From NCBI RefSeq assembly GCF_022682495.2, contig NC_071389.1, positions 176,266,056 to 176,330,055 of the forward strand: a stretch of DNA of 64,000 nt, in the 5' to 3' direction. Positions 12,861-27,154 of the stretch are shown piece by piece; the first letter of the stretch is position 1, and every line of letters begins with the position of its first letter. The translations under genes were made by a program, and so were the position numbers. The notes below the pieces were generated by a model that was not told the DNA's origin, ran no database searches, and worked only from the letters and a program-made list of their open reading frames with translations. The stretch is from Desmodus rotundus (Eukaryota; Chordata; Mammalia; Chiroptera; Phyllostomidae).

Positions 12861-14139
12861 AAAAGGTACTTTAGGGCTGTCCAACATTTTTCACATCAGT
12901 GAATATGCAGAGAAGAGTATTAGTTTGGCCACTGGAGTAAATAGAGCTGCTTGGAGATGGAGATGATCCAATATCGTGGCTCTGCAGGATAGGGTCTTCT
13001 CTTCCCCGAGCCCCAACTCCCCCTAATCACAGGCCAAAGACATTGATATCTACACATGGCTGGGAAGCTATTTGAACATTTCTGCTTTAGAAATAAGTAG
13101 TCTTAGCAATAAGAGGAAAAACAGACTTGCACTAAAATGAGGGCCAACAATACAGAAAAGACTATACATGTACAAGAAAGCGAACATTTGGATCTATATA
13201 TAATTCTGAACACAGAAGTGACATATGGCTTAGACACTGGAAGAAAACTGATGAGCATCAGGGTTAATTCCAAACAAGATGGCCCAGGACACCAAGCCAC
13301 TGCCTATGTTATAGGATACAAGAAAAGAAGGGCAATGGTTGTGTAGGCCTAATTGGGCCTCGAAATAGGCAACACCTGCTAGACAGGTTGGAGGGAGGTA
13401 TAGACCACACCTGCAGAGGCACCGGGCAGAACCTAAGTGTAGACAAAGGAGAAACAAGGGAGAGAATTTTGGTTGTGTGTGAATATGGAAATCTAAGCCC
13501 ATTAATCTAAGCCTGCTAGAAAATTTATGAAGTTCTGCCCATTTTTTGCTCCTTATTGATTGAATACATTTCATTGAGTTAATACATTAAGTAGTTTTGT
13601 AGTCCTGGCACCTCACCTGCGCACATTATGGCCTAATTTGCATTGCTGCATGGAGGAAATTATAGACTGGGAAAATGCAAGAGCTTGCAATCCATAATTC
13701 CCTGTGATAATTGAAGATGTTCAGTTATAGAAAATTAAAAGGTGTTCCCTCTTTCTTCAATAAACTTAATGACAGGGTGAGAACAAGAACCCACCAACAA
13801 AGTCATGCAGATTCTACTATAAGAACAGGAATGAATAGCTCTTTGAAAGATAATGGAACCCACACATTTCTCCTGATGATTGGCAGCAGGACAACCATGA
13901 GCGTGATTCCAGGGGGCACCCCTCTTTCACATTGGTGTATGTATGAATGGTGCTGCCTGCAGTCGGGGTGCACAGCCGGTGTGGCCATATGTGACAGCTC
14001 ACAAAGAGACCTGGGGCTTTCACCATCCCGGCAGGTGCATATCTGCATTGACCTGTGGCGTTCATCACCAGCCCAACCACACTTCCTTCCCCAGCCAAGC
14101 TGGGTCAGTATTCTTCAATCCCGACTTACATTTTACTCC

Positions 14140-14520
14140 AGTTCAGATCTGCCCCATTCTCACATGGCTTCCCACTGGACCTCGCTAACAAGCCAAAACA
14201 CATCCTTCTGGCTCATTTGTTTCAGTCATTCTGTGACCTTTCTAAAGCTACTTGCTGCTCTCACTATCCTGCTCCTTCTTATAGTTAAACAGAAAAAAAC
14301 AACAGCCACACAAGGCAGGAAACTCTGGCATCCTCCCAGTGGTTGGTGCAGGCTTCAATTTTGGCACTTAACCACACAGCACTGTAAACACTTGTTTATA
14401 TTTCTGGCTCTGCCATTCATTGTGAGCTTGATGAAAGTCAGAATGATGCTTCTTTGAGCCATAGTTCTTAGCAGGTACCTGGCACATGGTAGGTCTTCTT
14501 TTAATGTTTGGTAAGTAGGT
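14140..14520 (+). repeat. L2 LINE fossil, 3' end
   Basis: The 3' end is recognisable: 'cattgtgagcttgatgaaag', 'tacctggcacatggtaggtc'. The upstream part (14140-14380) is a weaker match. Confidence 0.4.
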
Positions 14521-14658
14521 GAGTACATGAATAGATTACTTTTCTTAGATTTGGGCCCGGTGGCCTCATTTTGAGCATATAGTCTAAAGATGATTCTTCT
14601 ATTATGCACAATGCCTGCATCTGTTGGCCTTTCTTTAAGGCTTCCTGGGTGAGGGTAA

Positions 14659-15928
<1,270 letters not shown>

Positions 15929-16029
15929 TAGAAAATAGTAAATAGAATATACTCTTCCCACTGTACAAAGAAAACCACTGTAGGGCTGTGAGGTATTTCC
16001 CTTGTGGAGGACCCTTGCTTTCCTGAACG

Positions 16030-16167
16030 TTCTTTTTATTTTTAAATCTTTATTATATTTTTTTCTGTTACTATTTAGATCCCTTATAGCCCTCCATCCC
16101 CAGCAATCACCACACTGTTATCCGTATCCATGAGTCCTTTTTCCTTTTTGCTTAATCCTTCCACTCC
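16030..16167 (-). repeat. L1 3' UTR fragment, antisense
   Basis: T-rich start ('ttttaaatctttattata'), then pyrimidine-rich text with 'ccatccccagcaatcacc' and 'tatccgtatccatgagtcct'. This resembles the reverse complement of bat L1 3' UTRs. It is short and diverged. Confidence 0.45.
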
Positions 16168-16591
<424 letters not shown>

Positions 16592-17680
16592 TGATGTGCT
16601 TGCAGGTGTGAAAGAAGTAGACAAAAGCGCAGGTAGATGGAATGAGGCACAGTGAAGGAGCACATGACCAGGCTCTTTCAGCCAGGAGGTGGTTTGCTAC
16701 AAGCTTAGCTCAGCCAGGATTTCATTTTGGGGGCTTCAAAACTGATTATTCTGCAACATGAACATTGCAGAACATCCACACCCCCCCAATAAAAAGGCAT
16801 GATACCTTATAAGAAACAGTTCTGGACTTTAGTCCCATTCCTGCTTTATCCTGGGACTCAGTTTCCTTAACCATAGAAGAAGACATTTCAACAACCCGAT
16901 CTTTGAAGCTGCTTCCTGCTTTAGTAATTCCTAATTGTGAATATCATTGACATACCTATGATTTTAAATTTTCTTCAAGAATCCAGCTCAGTGCTACCTA
17001 AAAAGGTTCTCTGTGTTCACATGAGTTTTCTGAGGCTTTCTCAGAGAAAGCTGATCTGCTTCCCCACATCCTGCTCTGTCCTTCCCCACACCGCTCAGTA
17101 CTTCCCCCGCATTGCTTAGGTGTCAAACGCCTTAGGTATGCTGTAAGGCAGGTGAGACAAGGCCCAGATTTTGATCAAATAAGCTCTTTTGTGAGCCCAG
17201 ATCCCACATTTTTTCAGAGTCTGTGAGAGAAAGAGTTTGGAAATTAAAATGTCACCTTGAAAACAGAGCATGGGGCTAGGAAATGAAGCCTGATTTGGGT
17301 ATAAACAAGCTGTAAGCCCTTGGACAAGTCACAGTTTCTCTCAGAGGCATCAACTTTTTTTTTCATGAGGATATTGGATGGACAGTGACTAACATTTCTT
17401 TAAACTCTACACAAGGGTTGGTGGGGAGTGCAGTTGGGAATTATTCAACTAATGCACTACAAATTGATGTTAGTGTTTCCGAAGAATATTCCTATAATCT
17501 ACTCAGGTTTCTCAGCCAACCTTCTTTCTCATAGTGAAGCAAATTCTGGCTCTGCCAATTTTATATGAAATGTTATTAGATAGCACACACTCAACACAGG
17601 CATTAATCCTCATAGCAGCTGTATGTATTTCATTTGTATTTTCCTTTACAAGGATAATTGGAACATTAAGATATACAAAC

Positions 17681-17906
17681 AAAACTGCAATCTGCGCCCT
17701 GGCTGATGTGGCTCAGTGGATTGAGTGCCAGCCTGGAAATCAAAGGGTCGCCGGTTTGATTCCCAGCCTAGGGCCCATGTGTGGGTTGTGGTCCAGGTCC
17801 CCAGTGGGGGACACATGAGAGGCAACCACACATTAATGTTTCTCCCCCTCCCTTCCCCTCTCTAAAAATAAATTAAAAATCTTAAAAAAATAAAAACTGC
17901 ATTCTG
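17681..17906 (+). repeat. VES SINE, copy 3, with 14-bp target-site duplication
   Basis: The body 17695-17892 begins CGCCCTGGCTGATGTGGCTC, with 'agtggattgagtgccagcc', a B-box-like GGTTTGATTCCCAGC, 'gagaggcaaccacacatta', and an A-rich tail. Flanks AAAACTGCAATCTG (17681-17694) and AAAACTGCATTCTG (17893-17906) differ at one base, the hallmark of L1-mediated SINE insertion. This is the best preserved copy in the window. Confidence 0.93.
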
Positions 17907-18059
17907 ATTCTAACCCTGTTGGCAGAGATTTAACCTTAGCTCCTGAACTGGAAGAGCCAGTGATAAATTGGGATAGCCCTAGAATGACACAGAAATGCCA
18001 GGCATTTGTGTGTTTGTGTTTGGAGGAGGAGCAGTTAGTTAATTACAGGGGTAAGAGAA

Positions 18060-18255
18060 GGCAATATTTATTGAATGCCTACTATGTGATGTGTCAGGCA
18101 TTACTGTACAGACTTTGACTATGTGATCTCATTGATGCTATCATTATACCCATTTTATGGCCTAAGAAGTGAACCTCAGGTTACGCAGTTTTCTAACAGT
18201 CTCCCAACTAGTACCGGGCAGAGCCAGGATTAAAGCCCAAATGCGGTTGCCGTCA
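18060..18255 (-). repeat. MIR SINE fossil
   Basis: Reverse MIR order: 'ttgaatgcctactatgtg', 'ccattttatggcctaagaag', 'gggcagagccaggattaaag'. Confidence 0.6.
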
Positions 18256-18299
18256 GTTTGAGGTCTGAAATGTGGTGGTCAGAAATGAAGATGTGATAG

Positions 18300-18510
18300 G
18301 GTACAATGGGAAAGCACAAACTTTTGTCCTCAGTGGACCTCTTCATAACACGGCCTTGCCACTTTCTGAGTTTGAACTTGGAAAGGACCTTGACTTCTGA
18401 GTCTTAGTTTATTGCTCTGTTAAACAAATATGGTAGTCCCCTAATGAAAGAGCTATTACAAGGATTGTATAAAATATGCGCGGAAAGCACTTTCTAAATT
18501 GTAAAGACCA
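18300..18510 (+). repeat. MIR SINE fossil
   Basis: Forward MIR order is visible but diverged: 'ccttgccactttctgagttt', 'gtcttagtttattgctctgt', 'gctattacaaggattgta'. It lies tail-to-tail with the preceding antisense MIR. Confidence 0.45.
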
Positions 18511-18894
18511 ATGCAATTGTGGGCGGTGGTGAGGGTAGGGAGGTTATATACAGAAGGTTTCCCTAGGCTTAAGGGGAGGAAAGAAAGCATAGAGAAAATA
18601 CTTTCACTCGGTTATTCCCCAATCTTAAACAAACATGAAATCATGGTAGGATTGCAGTCAATTAGAGCCAACAGGGAGAGGTGTTCTCCACTCTACTGCA
18701 TAGAGGTGTTGAATTATACCGTCCACCCTCCCATCTCTGGCTGCCACTGAAAGGTTTTGCATTTCACAGTTGGCATGCGCCTTATCAAAGGCCTTTTAAA
18801 TTGATTAAGTGACCAGGCTTGTATAATTCCCTTGGGAGTTCACAAGTAAAGATTTCGAGTAAGAAAATATTTTCTAATTTTCAGCCATCTTTCC

Positions 18895-19170
18895 CTTTTT
18901 CAACTTCATCTTTATTAATGATTTGGAAAATGGAGAAAGCAGCATGTTAATTCACTTAGTTATGATTTTACAATGTGATGTGACAGCTAAAAAGGACAGA
19001 ACTATTTTGAGACACAATTGAGGACGCATTGTATCATGGGACAGAATAGCAATTGTCCCTTTTATAGAGAGATGGCTCCTGGAATACAGTGTTCAATTTC
19101 TGGACACCTCTATGCCAGAGAGATTTAGATCAACTGGAAGGAGCTCAGCAAAAATGATTAAAGAAATTAA
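18895..19170 (+). repeat. CR1/L3-type LINE remnant (ORF2 C-terminal region)
   Basis: 'tctttattaatgatttggaa', 'caatgtgatgtgacagctaa' and 'ggaatacagtgttcaatttc' followed by 'gatcaactggaaggagctca' keep the order of the reverse-transcriptase C-terminal part of CR1-clade LINE3 elements. It is heavily decayed, with deletions and no open frame. Confidence 0.5.
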
Positions 19171-19967
19171 AGAAAGCATTATGGAACATTACTTTTCTCT
19201 TGCCTGATCTTGTCCCATCAACCATGTGACCTGCTGATAGAGACTATCTTATATTGTTTGGTTAATTATAGCCAAAGCGTGTTTCCTTATCCATTGTTAT
19301 AGATACTGATATTCAATGCAGATGTATTTTTTTAACACTGACTTAAATTCTCATACCCTAATGATGTCTAATAAAATACATACATTTCAGTGGGTCAAAA
19401 AAATAAATGTAGAGAAGTTTAAGAGAAGTGAGGGAAGGGAGATATTCATTGTATGTAATTATTAGAGAACCAATATAAGCCTGAAATAGTAACTAAATAC
19501 TGTTGAGGGTGAATTTGGCTGAAAGGCTCAGAAGCATTAGTGAAAGCTTTTTTGGGTCCCCACTGTGTGTGTGACCATGTAGATGAGACCACAAACCAAG
19601 AATCGGTCCAATATGATCCATTGACTCCATAGCTTCTTGCAGTTTTACCACTTACCGAAAGACCCAGATACTGGTCCAATGGCAGAAACTGTCTCTACAG
19701 TCTCAAAGTTCACAGGCAAGAAGCTGTCCTTTTCACATGTGTGAATGGAAATAAACCTTGACGTGCCCATCAAGGAAATAAAGATGCTCAGACACAGCCT
19801 CCTACTCCTCCCCAACCCAGGCCCTTGCTGTCCGAAGGGAGGTACACACCTGTAATTTGTTTTCCCCCAAAATACATGCTACATGAGTGAATCCATATGT
19901 AAATTAATTAGAATCTCTTTGTGCTCTGTTTTAACATTGAGCACTGGTTTTTTTCTTCCTTCCCCAG

Positions 19968-20093
19968 AGCCCTTCAGTGCTGATGTCTGGGTTATGATGT
20001 TTGTGATGCTGCTCATTGTCTCGGCTGTGGCTGTCTTTGTCTTTGAGTACTTCAGCCCTGTGGGTTATAACAGGTGCCTCGCGGACGGCAGAG
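19968..20093 (+). CDS. GRIN2B: GRIN2B exon 8: transmembrane segment M1, residues 552-594
   Basis: The 126-nt exon encodes [20 protein letters not shown] through [10 protein letters not shown]. It contains the pre-M1 helix, the first membrane helix M1 (about residues 557-577) and the intracellular M1-M2 loop. Both borders fall after the first base of a Glu codon (phase 1 on each side) and the length is a multiple of three. Skipping it would therefore keep the frame and remove M1. Acceptor: CTTCCCCAG. Donor: AGAG then gtaagg. The predicted protein is unchanged from what I recall of human GluN2B. Confidence 0.97.
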
Positions 20094-20514
20094 GTAAGGC
20101 CATCATGACCGTTGCATTTCGGCAATTTTCTAGTTCTCAGTCTGCACCCTTCATTTGCCATCTGCCTTCTCCTTAATTTACCCATTTGTGGAAACGAACC
20201 CTCAGCCTTCTTTGTTGCCCACTTGATCACTCACTAAAAATGCCCCGGTGAAGATGTTAGTTTGAATCTCTATGTCCCCTCCCTGGCTCAAGCCTGACGC
20301 CAAACCCAGTTCTACCCCTAGGAAAATGAGAAGAAAGCTGACAGGAGATGCATGTCAAATAGCACATACATGTAAGAGGAAACTATTTGACAACCTTAGG
20401 CTAAGAGCATCCATCTGATCAGAGGGACTAACAAGTCAGACTGTACCCAAAAATTAAGAATAAGGAAATAAGCTATACCAGGAGATAGAAGGATAGTTGT
20501 GGCTGAAAGAGTTT

Positions 20515-20705
20515 GCCCTGGCCAGTGTGGCTCAGTTGATTGGACCATCATCCCTTACTCCAGAAGGTTGTGGGTTCAATTCCCAGTTGCAGGTTTGATC
20601 TCCTGTCGGGGCGCATATGGGAGGCAACCAGTCAATATTTCTCTCTCACATCAATATTTCTCTATCTCTCTCTCTAAAATCAATAAATGTATTTAAAAAA
20701 TCTTT
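20515..20705 (+). repeat. VES SINE, copy 4 (diverged)
   Basis: GCCCTGGCCAGTGTGGCTCA start, 'gttgattggaccatcatcc', B-box-like GGGTTCAATTCCCAG, 'gggaggcaaccagtcaatat', TCTCTC stretch and an AATAAATGTATTTAAAAAA tail. Flanks GAAAGAGTTT and AAAGAGAGTT may be a decayed target-site duplication. It resembles copy 2 more than copies 1 and 3. Confidence 0.85.
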
Positions 20706-21084
20706 AAAAAGAGAGTTCTCCGTAGCCAAAGGACACCACCAAGGTACATTTCTAAAGCACACGCCCTGCTCTAACCCTTTGCCAGCTGGCTATCTGCCGC
20801 ACAGCGGCCCCCAGGTGATAGTTCTCACCCACAGCGCCCCTGGGGGCAGTCCAGTTTCCTGGCTGCGTAGGTCCAGAGATGTGAGGGCCACCTGTGTGTT
20901 TGAGGCATTTATGAGATTTCACAAAAAGCTTACCTGCTTTATGAAGGGGGCATGGGATCCTTATAAACAGGTCTTCTAAAGCTTCCTGAGAACCCCAAGG
21001 TTAGAAAATATTATACCTTGTCTGAGTCTTCTCCCATCCAGAATGTGAGCTTTATCCTGGAATTATGCCTTCCAAATGAAACAT

Positions 21085-21400
21085 TCTTAGATTCTTAACC
21101 CTGGCAACACATAAGAATTATCTATGAGACACTTAAAAAACAAAGGTGCATGGCCATCACCTTTGAATATTCTGATTCACTAAGTCCAGAGTGGGGCTTG
21201 GACCATTGTGTATTTCAAAATAGTCGTTCTGTCCCTCGGTTGCATATTAGAATAACTACCCACCGCACACCAATTGGAAAAGAACCTGCAGAGATGGGTG
21301 CCAGGCTGCTGTATTCTGTAAAGGCTCCTCTAGTGCTTCTGTTGACTTCACAGTCCATGCTGCGAACCACCACTGCACTGAAGTATTCCCAGGTGCTCAC
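21085..21400. mobile_element. hAT-Charlie-type DNA transposon remnants
   Basis: 'cttagattcttaaccctgg', 'taagaattatctatgaga', 'attctgattcactaagtcc', then a second partly similar block ending 'ctgcgaaccaccactgcact'. This resembles non-autonomous hAT-Charlie elements of the MER5/MER20/MER58 kind, possibly two overlapping copies. No transposase remains. Confidence 0.45.
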
Positions 21401-22785
21401 CTACCTTCTTATTTGGTGTGTGAGTTCTGGGTGGAAGTTTGGATGTCTCCACAATATGGTATAATCGGGGCTTTCTGCCTGTGCCAAAGGGTCATCCAAA
21501 AGCCATGACCTGATGGGCACCAGTAACAAGTGAAACATCTGAGAAGCTCATGACTGCATACATATGTTGACAATGTCAAGAACCGAAGTTAGTGTGCTCC
21601 CTCCCCTACACTTGAAGGAAATCAAGGAGGCCAAAATTCAGAGACGAAATTCAGAGCAAGGGCTTACTTTGTAATTACTCACTTTGCCAAATGATGCTTG
21701 TCTTCACAAAGGAATTCAACATGGGACCACTTTAAATATCAAGTCTCCTTGAGGCATTTTACAATGTATAAAACTTTGATTTATAAACATCTTTTTAGTT
21801 ACACATCTGTTCTATGAAATAAGGTCCACACCCACAGATGTGTGTGCACAGTTAGATATCGGGCTCGACATGTGTAGTCACCGATGATTTAGGTGGCTGA
21901 GCAGATGCCGTCAGGATCCCAGATAGTGTCATAAGACCTGTGCTAATGTGTTGTAAAACTGTGCAGGCAGATGTTCCTTTCTGCAGCGGAGGTGCTACAC
22001 ACAGACCCAGACATCAGGCAAGATTTCCTCATTGCCAAGCAGAGAAAGCAGTAAAGTCACAAGGAAATTATCAGCAGAGGTCTTGACACTATCTGTGTGA
22101 GGCTGGAGGGATGAAGGTCAAAGAAAGCCTTCTTCCCTGTCCACATGCAGCAAAGCCAGGGGTTTGCGACTACCTGTCTGGGCTTCCTGATACTGTGGGA
22201 AACCATTTAGGAAGTTTGGCATTAGGGTGGGGTCAGAGTTGTCCTTGAAATATTCAGTGCTAAATGCTGGACGCTAAAGAAAAATCAGGATAAAATACAT
22301 TGAAAGCCAGTCAGCATCAGTGTGAGTAAAATTGGAGGAGGTCTATGGCAATGGTAGAAAAAGACCCCACACAGTTCTTGCTGGTACTATTTGAAGTGGA
22401 CATACTTTCTTGGTAGGTACAAATATAAATTTTAGGAACAGTGGGAATAGGGACATGTGTGGGCTATAATGGTGCAGTTGCCTTTGTTATTCTGATTTGT
22501 TATGATCTTGGGGATCTAGATCTTGGGGGCAGAAAGCTGGCCCCTCCAGTGCCCTTGCTGAGTCATGCCTGTCAGTTGGAGCAGGATTCCACACACCCCC
22601 CCAGACCTCTGTTTTTTTCTTTAAAAACTTTCTTATGTCTTCCTGGGGGGTCCCAGGAGAAGAGAGACACACGTTCTCAACTTTAAAAGCTTTCTGTGAA
22701 AGGCTGGGTTTTAGTTGGAGGGTTTCCTCCTCTGAGCAGGAATTTACCTGCTCTGTGTATTTGTAAGTTTTAATAGAACCAGTGA

Positions 22786-23196
<411 letters not shown>

Positions 23197-24218
23197 TAAA
23201 TGGAGGCAGAAATCAGTTCTCTGCCTGATTTCAGTAGGTAATATAACTCCCTACTGAAATTATTTCTTCACATTTGCCTTCTGATTTGTGAAAGGTTGTT
23301 ACAAGTACACCCCAGGCTGCAAATAAGGGGCTTGGGATGGTAGCAGCTTTCTGAGTACATGGTACCTGTTGTTGGATACACTTGGGTGGCCTATCCACGC
23401 AGGGCTGCCATTCAGCGTTATTAGAGGGCCGCTCTGTGCACCCACACTGGGGGAACTGGCCCGTTATGGCCTTCATTGTCCTCCCAAAGGACTTTGGCTG
23501 TGGGCTCTCCCTTGGTGCCTCTGCACACTCGTGTGTTCCCAGGGCTGAGCAGGACGGTGGTTCTCCTTGTGTCCTGAAGAGAAGTAACTGTTATTTAACT
23601 TGGCGATTGCCCTGTATGGTGCTGATGAATTGGCTGCCGCCATACCAATTGCAGGCCTCCCTGCTGGCCTGTGCAGTTGAGAGAAGGAAAGTGTCTGCTG
23701 GTTTCCATCTTTTCTGGGTGCAGATGTGTGACGCCCGTTCTGAATGCATCTGGCTTTCTGGGTCTGCTGGAAGCATGGCAGTTTCCATGGGAGTTCTGTC
23801 TCCGGACACTGCAGTAACCAGGCGGTCCAAGACTAGTGATAGAAGCTACCTTCATGGAGTGTTCAGTAAATAATTCTGGAGACTTTCACTTCCAATAAAT
23901 CTTCTATTCTATGTTTCCTTAAAATTTAGGAAATACCGATTTCCCACCCCTTCCACCATGATGAAGCTATGAAATATAGACAGATGTGTATTTAGACAAA
24001 ATAGGCCAGACAATGAATGATTTATCACATGGGTGAGGTTTCCCAAAGATAAAACTTTAAACACTTAGGAAATGGTTTGAGAAGAGTTAAAAAGAGGAGC
24101 TTTTCTCGTTGGGAACTCGATTCTGATTTTTCCATCTGCTCATTGCTACTTACCAAGAACATTCAAAAGCACGTGAGGAAGATAAACAAGTGTCCTAAGG
24201 GAATGAAAAAACTACAGG

Positions 24219-24246
24219 ATTATATATATATATATATATATATATT
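24219..24246. repeat. (TA)n microsatellite
   Basis: An uninterrupted TA run of about 13 units is followed by ACATATAT. It is probably polymorphic. Confidence 0.95.
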
Positions 24247-24621
24247 ACATATATGGGCCATTCACTATGTTTACCTGTTCATGTTATCTCATTCTCTGAT
24301 TTCTCTTCCTTTTTACTTTATTTTTCTTTATTATTTCAGAAAATATTCCCTCTGTGGTATTTCTTTCTCCCTTATTTTGAAGATTTTTTTAACTTCTCTT
24401 CTAATTCATGACTTATTATGTATTTATTGATATTCATTCATTTATTAACTTATTTTTTAACCTTTCTCACATTGCTCCTTTGTCCACATCCTTCCTTTGT
24501 CATTATCTCCCTTCACCCCTGTTACAAGCATTACCTTTTGTGCCTACTTCTGTGACCTGGGAAGTGGCGGGGCTACAAACAGCTACTCCCTCAGGGCTCT
24601 GTGCTTGGATGATGGGGCACA

Positions 24622-24832
24622 GCTGCGGTGGACCATGCCCATCCTCAGTCATGAATGTGGCAGAAGCATGATAGATATGTCCCCACGTGTGGATTTGTCC
24701 GAGGTGAGGCAGACCATGTCCTCACATCAGGATATAGCAGAGGCATGGTGGATCATGTCCCCAGGTGGAGCATGGCGGGACCGTGTTTCTGTGCAATAAA
24801 CAGCATGGCGGAGGTGTGGTGGGCCACGGCCC
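24622..24832 (+). repeat. Degenerate minisatellite, unit about 39 bp
   Basis: Related units start at 24665, 24704 and 24743 with exact 39-bp spacing, each containing a variant of 'agaccatgtcctcac' or 'ggatcatgtccccagg'. A looser unit precedes (24622) and partial ones follow (24770, 24813). Units differ at many positions, so the array is old. Confidence 0.6.
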
Positions 24833-25089
24833 TTCCTGGGGCTCTGGGCTGTAGAGCAGGGAATCTATCATGTTTATCACATTGTTTCCTTCAAATGTCC
24901 CTGAGAACTGCTTAGGACACTGTATTTATCTTCTCTCAGACCCTCATGGGCCAGCCAGCAACAACGGAATGGTCTCCTATTTGAACTAAGCATAATTGAG
25001 ATGGAGGGAGATTGTTTTCCTTTCTGGGGTTTGGAAAGACATATTCTAAGCTGCTTAAAGCAGCAAGACTTCTGCTGACTGTCTTCCAC

Positions 25090-25590
25090 ACCATGTTGGT
25101 TATGATCTGAAAAGTTGGATCCTGTCAGTTACTTGCTTAAAGAACTTAAGTGGCTCTACTGCTTATAGAATAAAGATGATTTTTTTTCATATGTGGCTTT
25201 CAAAGCTTTTACAGATGATTCCCCATCTGCTCCAGCTCTGCAGTCTCATCAGCCAGTGTTTAAATTCTTGCATCCTACAATTCTAGGCATCCTCGACCCC
25301 TTATTCTACCCAACCATGCCTCTAACTGTGCATCTGCCTGGGATGTTCTTCTCCTCACTTCTTCACTCACCAAACTCCTACTGAAACCTCGAGGCCCAGA
25401 TTAGAGATCACTTTATTTGTGGAGCTTTCCTTGGCTCCTCTGGGCAGTTAATCATTCTCTCATCTGTCATGGCAACCATTCTCACCTCGGTTGTAACATT
25501 CGTCTTCCACATTGTACTGTAACGTAATCATCTGTAGTTCTATACCTGAACGTCTCTCCTTCTATCCGGCCATGAGCTCCAAAAGGTCAT
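25090..25590 (+). repeat. L2 LINE fossil, long 3' segment
   Basis: L2 order is visible: 'aagtggctctactgcttata', 'cctgggatgttcttctcctc', 'ggagctttccttggctcctc', 'catgagctccaaaaggtcat'. Non-coding. Confidence 0.6.
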
Positions 25591-26694
25591 AACTTAGTTA
25601 TCATTTTTTTTAAAAAGTCTGTGGGGAGAGAGGGTGAGAGGGTATATTCACTTAAGCCTCTGTACAGAGCAGCACACTGAGCATTATAGGCAAAGAAAGC
25701 AACAAGAGAGCCAGAACCCTTTAACAGCTGTTGAATTTGAAAATGCTTCAAAATGGTTATCTCTGATTCATTTCAGAACTTTGCAAATGACAAAATAATA
25801 AAGTATGAGCATCCTACCGGAAAGTGTCAACATAATTTACATAATTATAGAAAATATTTTAGTAACTAATGACATAGAACTACATATCATTGTCAGGAAC
25901 AGTAATATAAATCAAAAGAGCTTTCTGAAAATATACTTAAAATATCAAAATTCTTATGGTTTTTTTTTTTTTACCTCAAAACACCTAAAGAAAACAAAAT
26001 CTTGGGACTGACTTTGCATGAAAAGAAGTACATTCTTGAATTTAGAAAAAGAAAAAAATAAAGTCATGAAAACAATGATATTGAAAATAGAAATGAGGTG
26101 GTTTTGAAGATTTTTTTCAAACTAGTCTCATCAAGGAAAGTAACATTTAAAATGGAGAGAGATTCTTAAACTTGTTTTAACTATGACAGATGACATAGCT
26201 TCTATTAACTCAGATCAAATGATAAATATTTTAGAATTATGATGGGAAGATATTTGCAACGATTACATTTACATATTTTAAAGAAATTATCTTTAATTTT
26301 ATAGCAGAAAAATATTCTCATATTTTATTTACTTAACATACAAACTCAGAATGTTCAGAGTTAAATTTCTATGAAAACCTATTATGGGGCCGCTTTTACT
26401 GGATGACTCCCTTTTGCAATAGCATGTTCCTTCAGTGAGTTCAGAATTACTCCACTACTTGCTGTAACTAAATATGGTTGCAAGGTCTAACATTTAGCAG
26501 CCCCACTGTACCTTCCATCAGCTCCCCCAGTGGGAGGAGGATGTAAGGACGCTAGTGACATCTTTCTTCTCTTAGCAAAGAGCCTACAGTGCTAATTCTC
26601 CTGTTTCTCACCTGTCCAGATGGATTTCCCCTTTTGCAGTCTGCCAACCACAGTGTTGGGGGAGAGAGCTTGGCCAGGTGAAAGATGGGACATA

Positions 26695-26885
26695 TTTGCT
26701 GGGTACTGGGTATATTAAGTATGTTTCATATATGTTATGTGTATAATCTTCATACAGGTATGATTACTCCTATTTTACAAATAAGGTCATGGAGACTCTG
26801 GGAAGTTTAGTGACTTCCCTAAAGTCGCACATTATCAAGTGACAGAACCAAGGTTTGAGTCCTTGTGTGTTTGGCTCTAAAATCA
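26695..26885 (-). repeat. MIR SINE fossil
   Basis: Reverse MIR: 'ctattttacaaataaggtca', 'cctaaagtcgcacattatc', 'accaaggtttgagtcctt'. Confidence 0.6.
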
Positions 26886-27154
26886 ATTTGCCAGGATGTC
26901 TCCCTTGTGGCTGATCCCAGACAAAGCTATGACTTAGCTAAGGATTGGCACTGACACCACACCCTCATGTTCTCATTTAATTGCCTAGACTCTTATTTAT
27001 TTCTGTATCAGTTCCACTTAACACAGCCCTTCCCAGGGCACAGTACACTACCCCCACCAAGGCTCCTGCTATTCCTGCTTCTATTACTACTGCTATCACT
27101 GATACTAATAACAGCTGTCATTATTGTTAACCTCAACAATAATGTCTCTGCTAA

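Noticed and set aside
23382..23873. 163-codon frame downstream of exon 9
   Set aside because: No similarity recognised and no splice acceptor linking it to the GRIN2B frame. The exon 9 donor gtaaga is strong, so read-through is not expected.
24077..24430. 117-codon frame containing an Ile-Tyr repeat
   Set aside because: It is created by the (TA)n microsatellite and AT-rich flanks.
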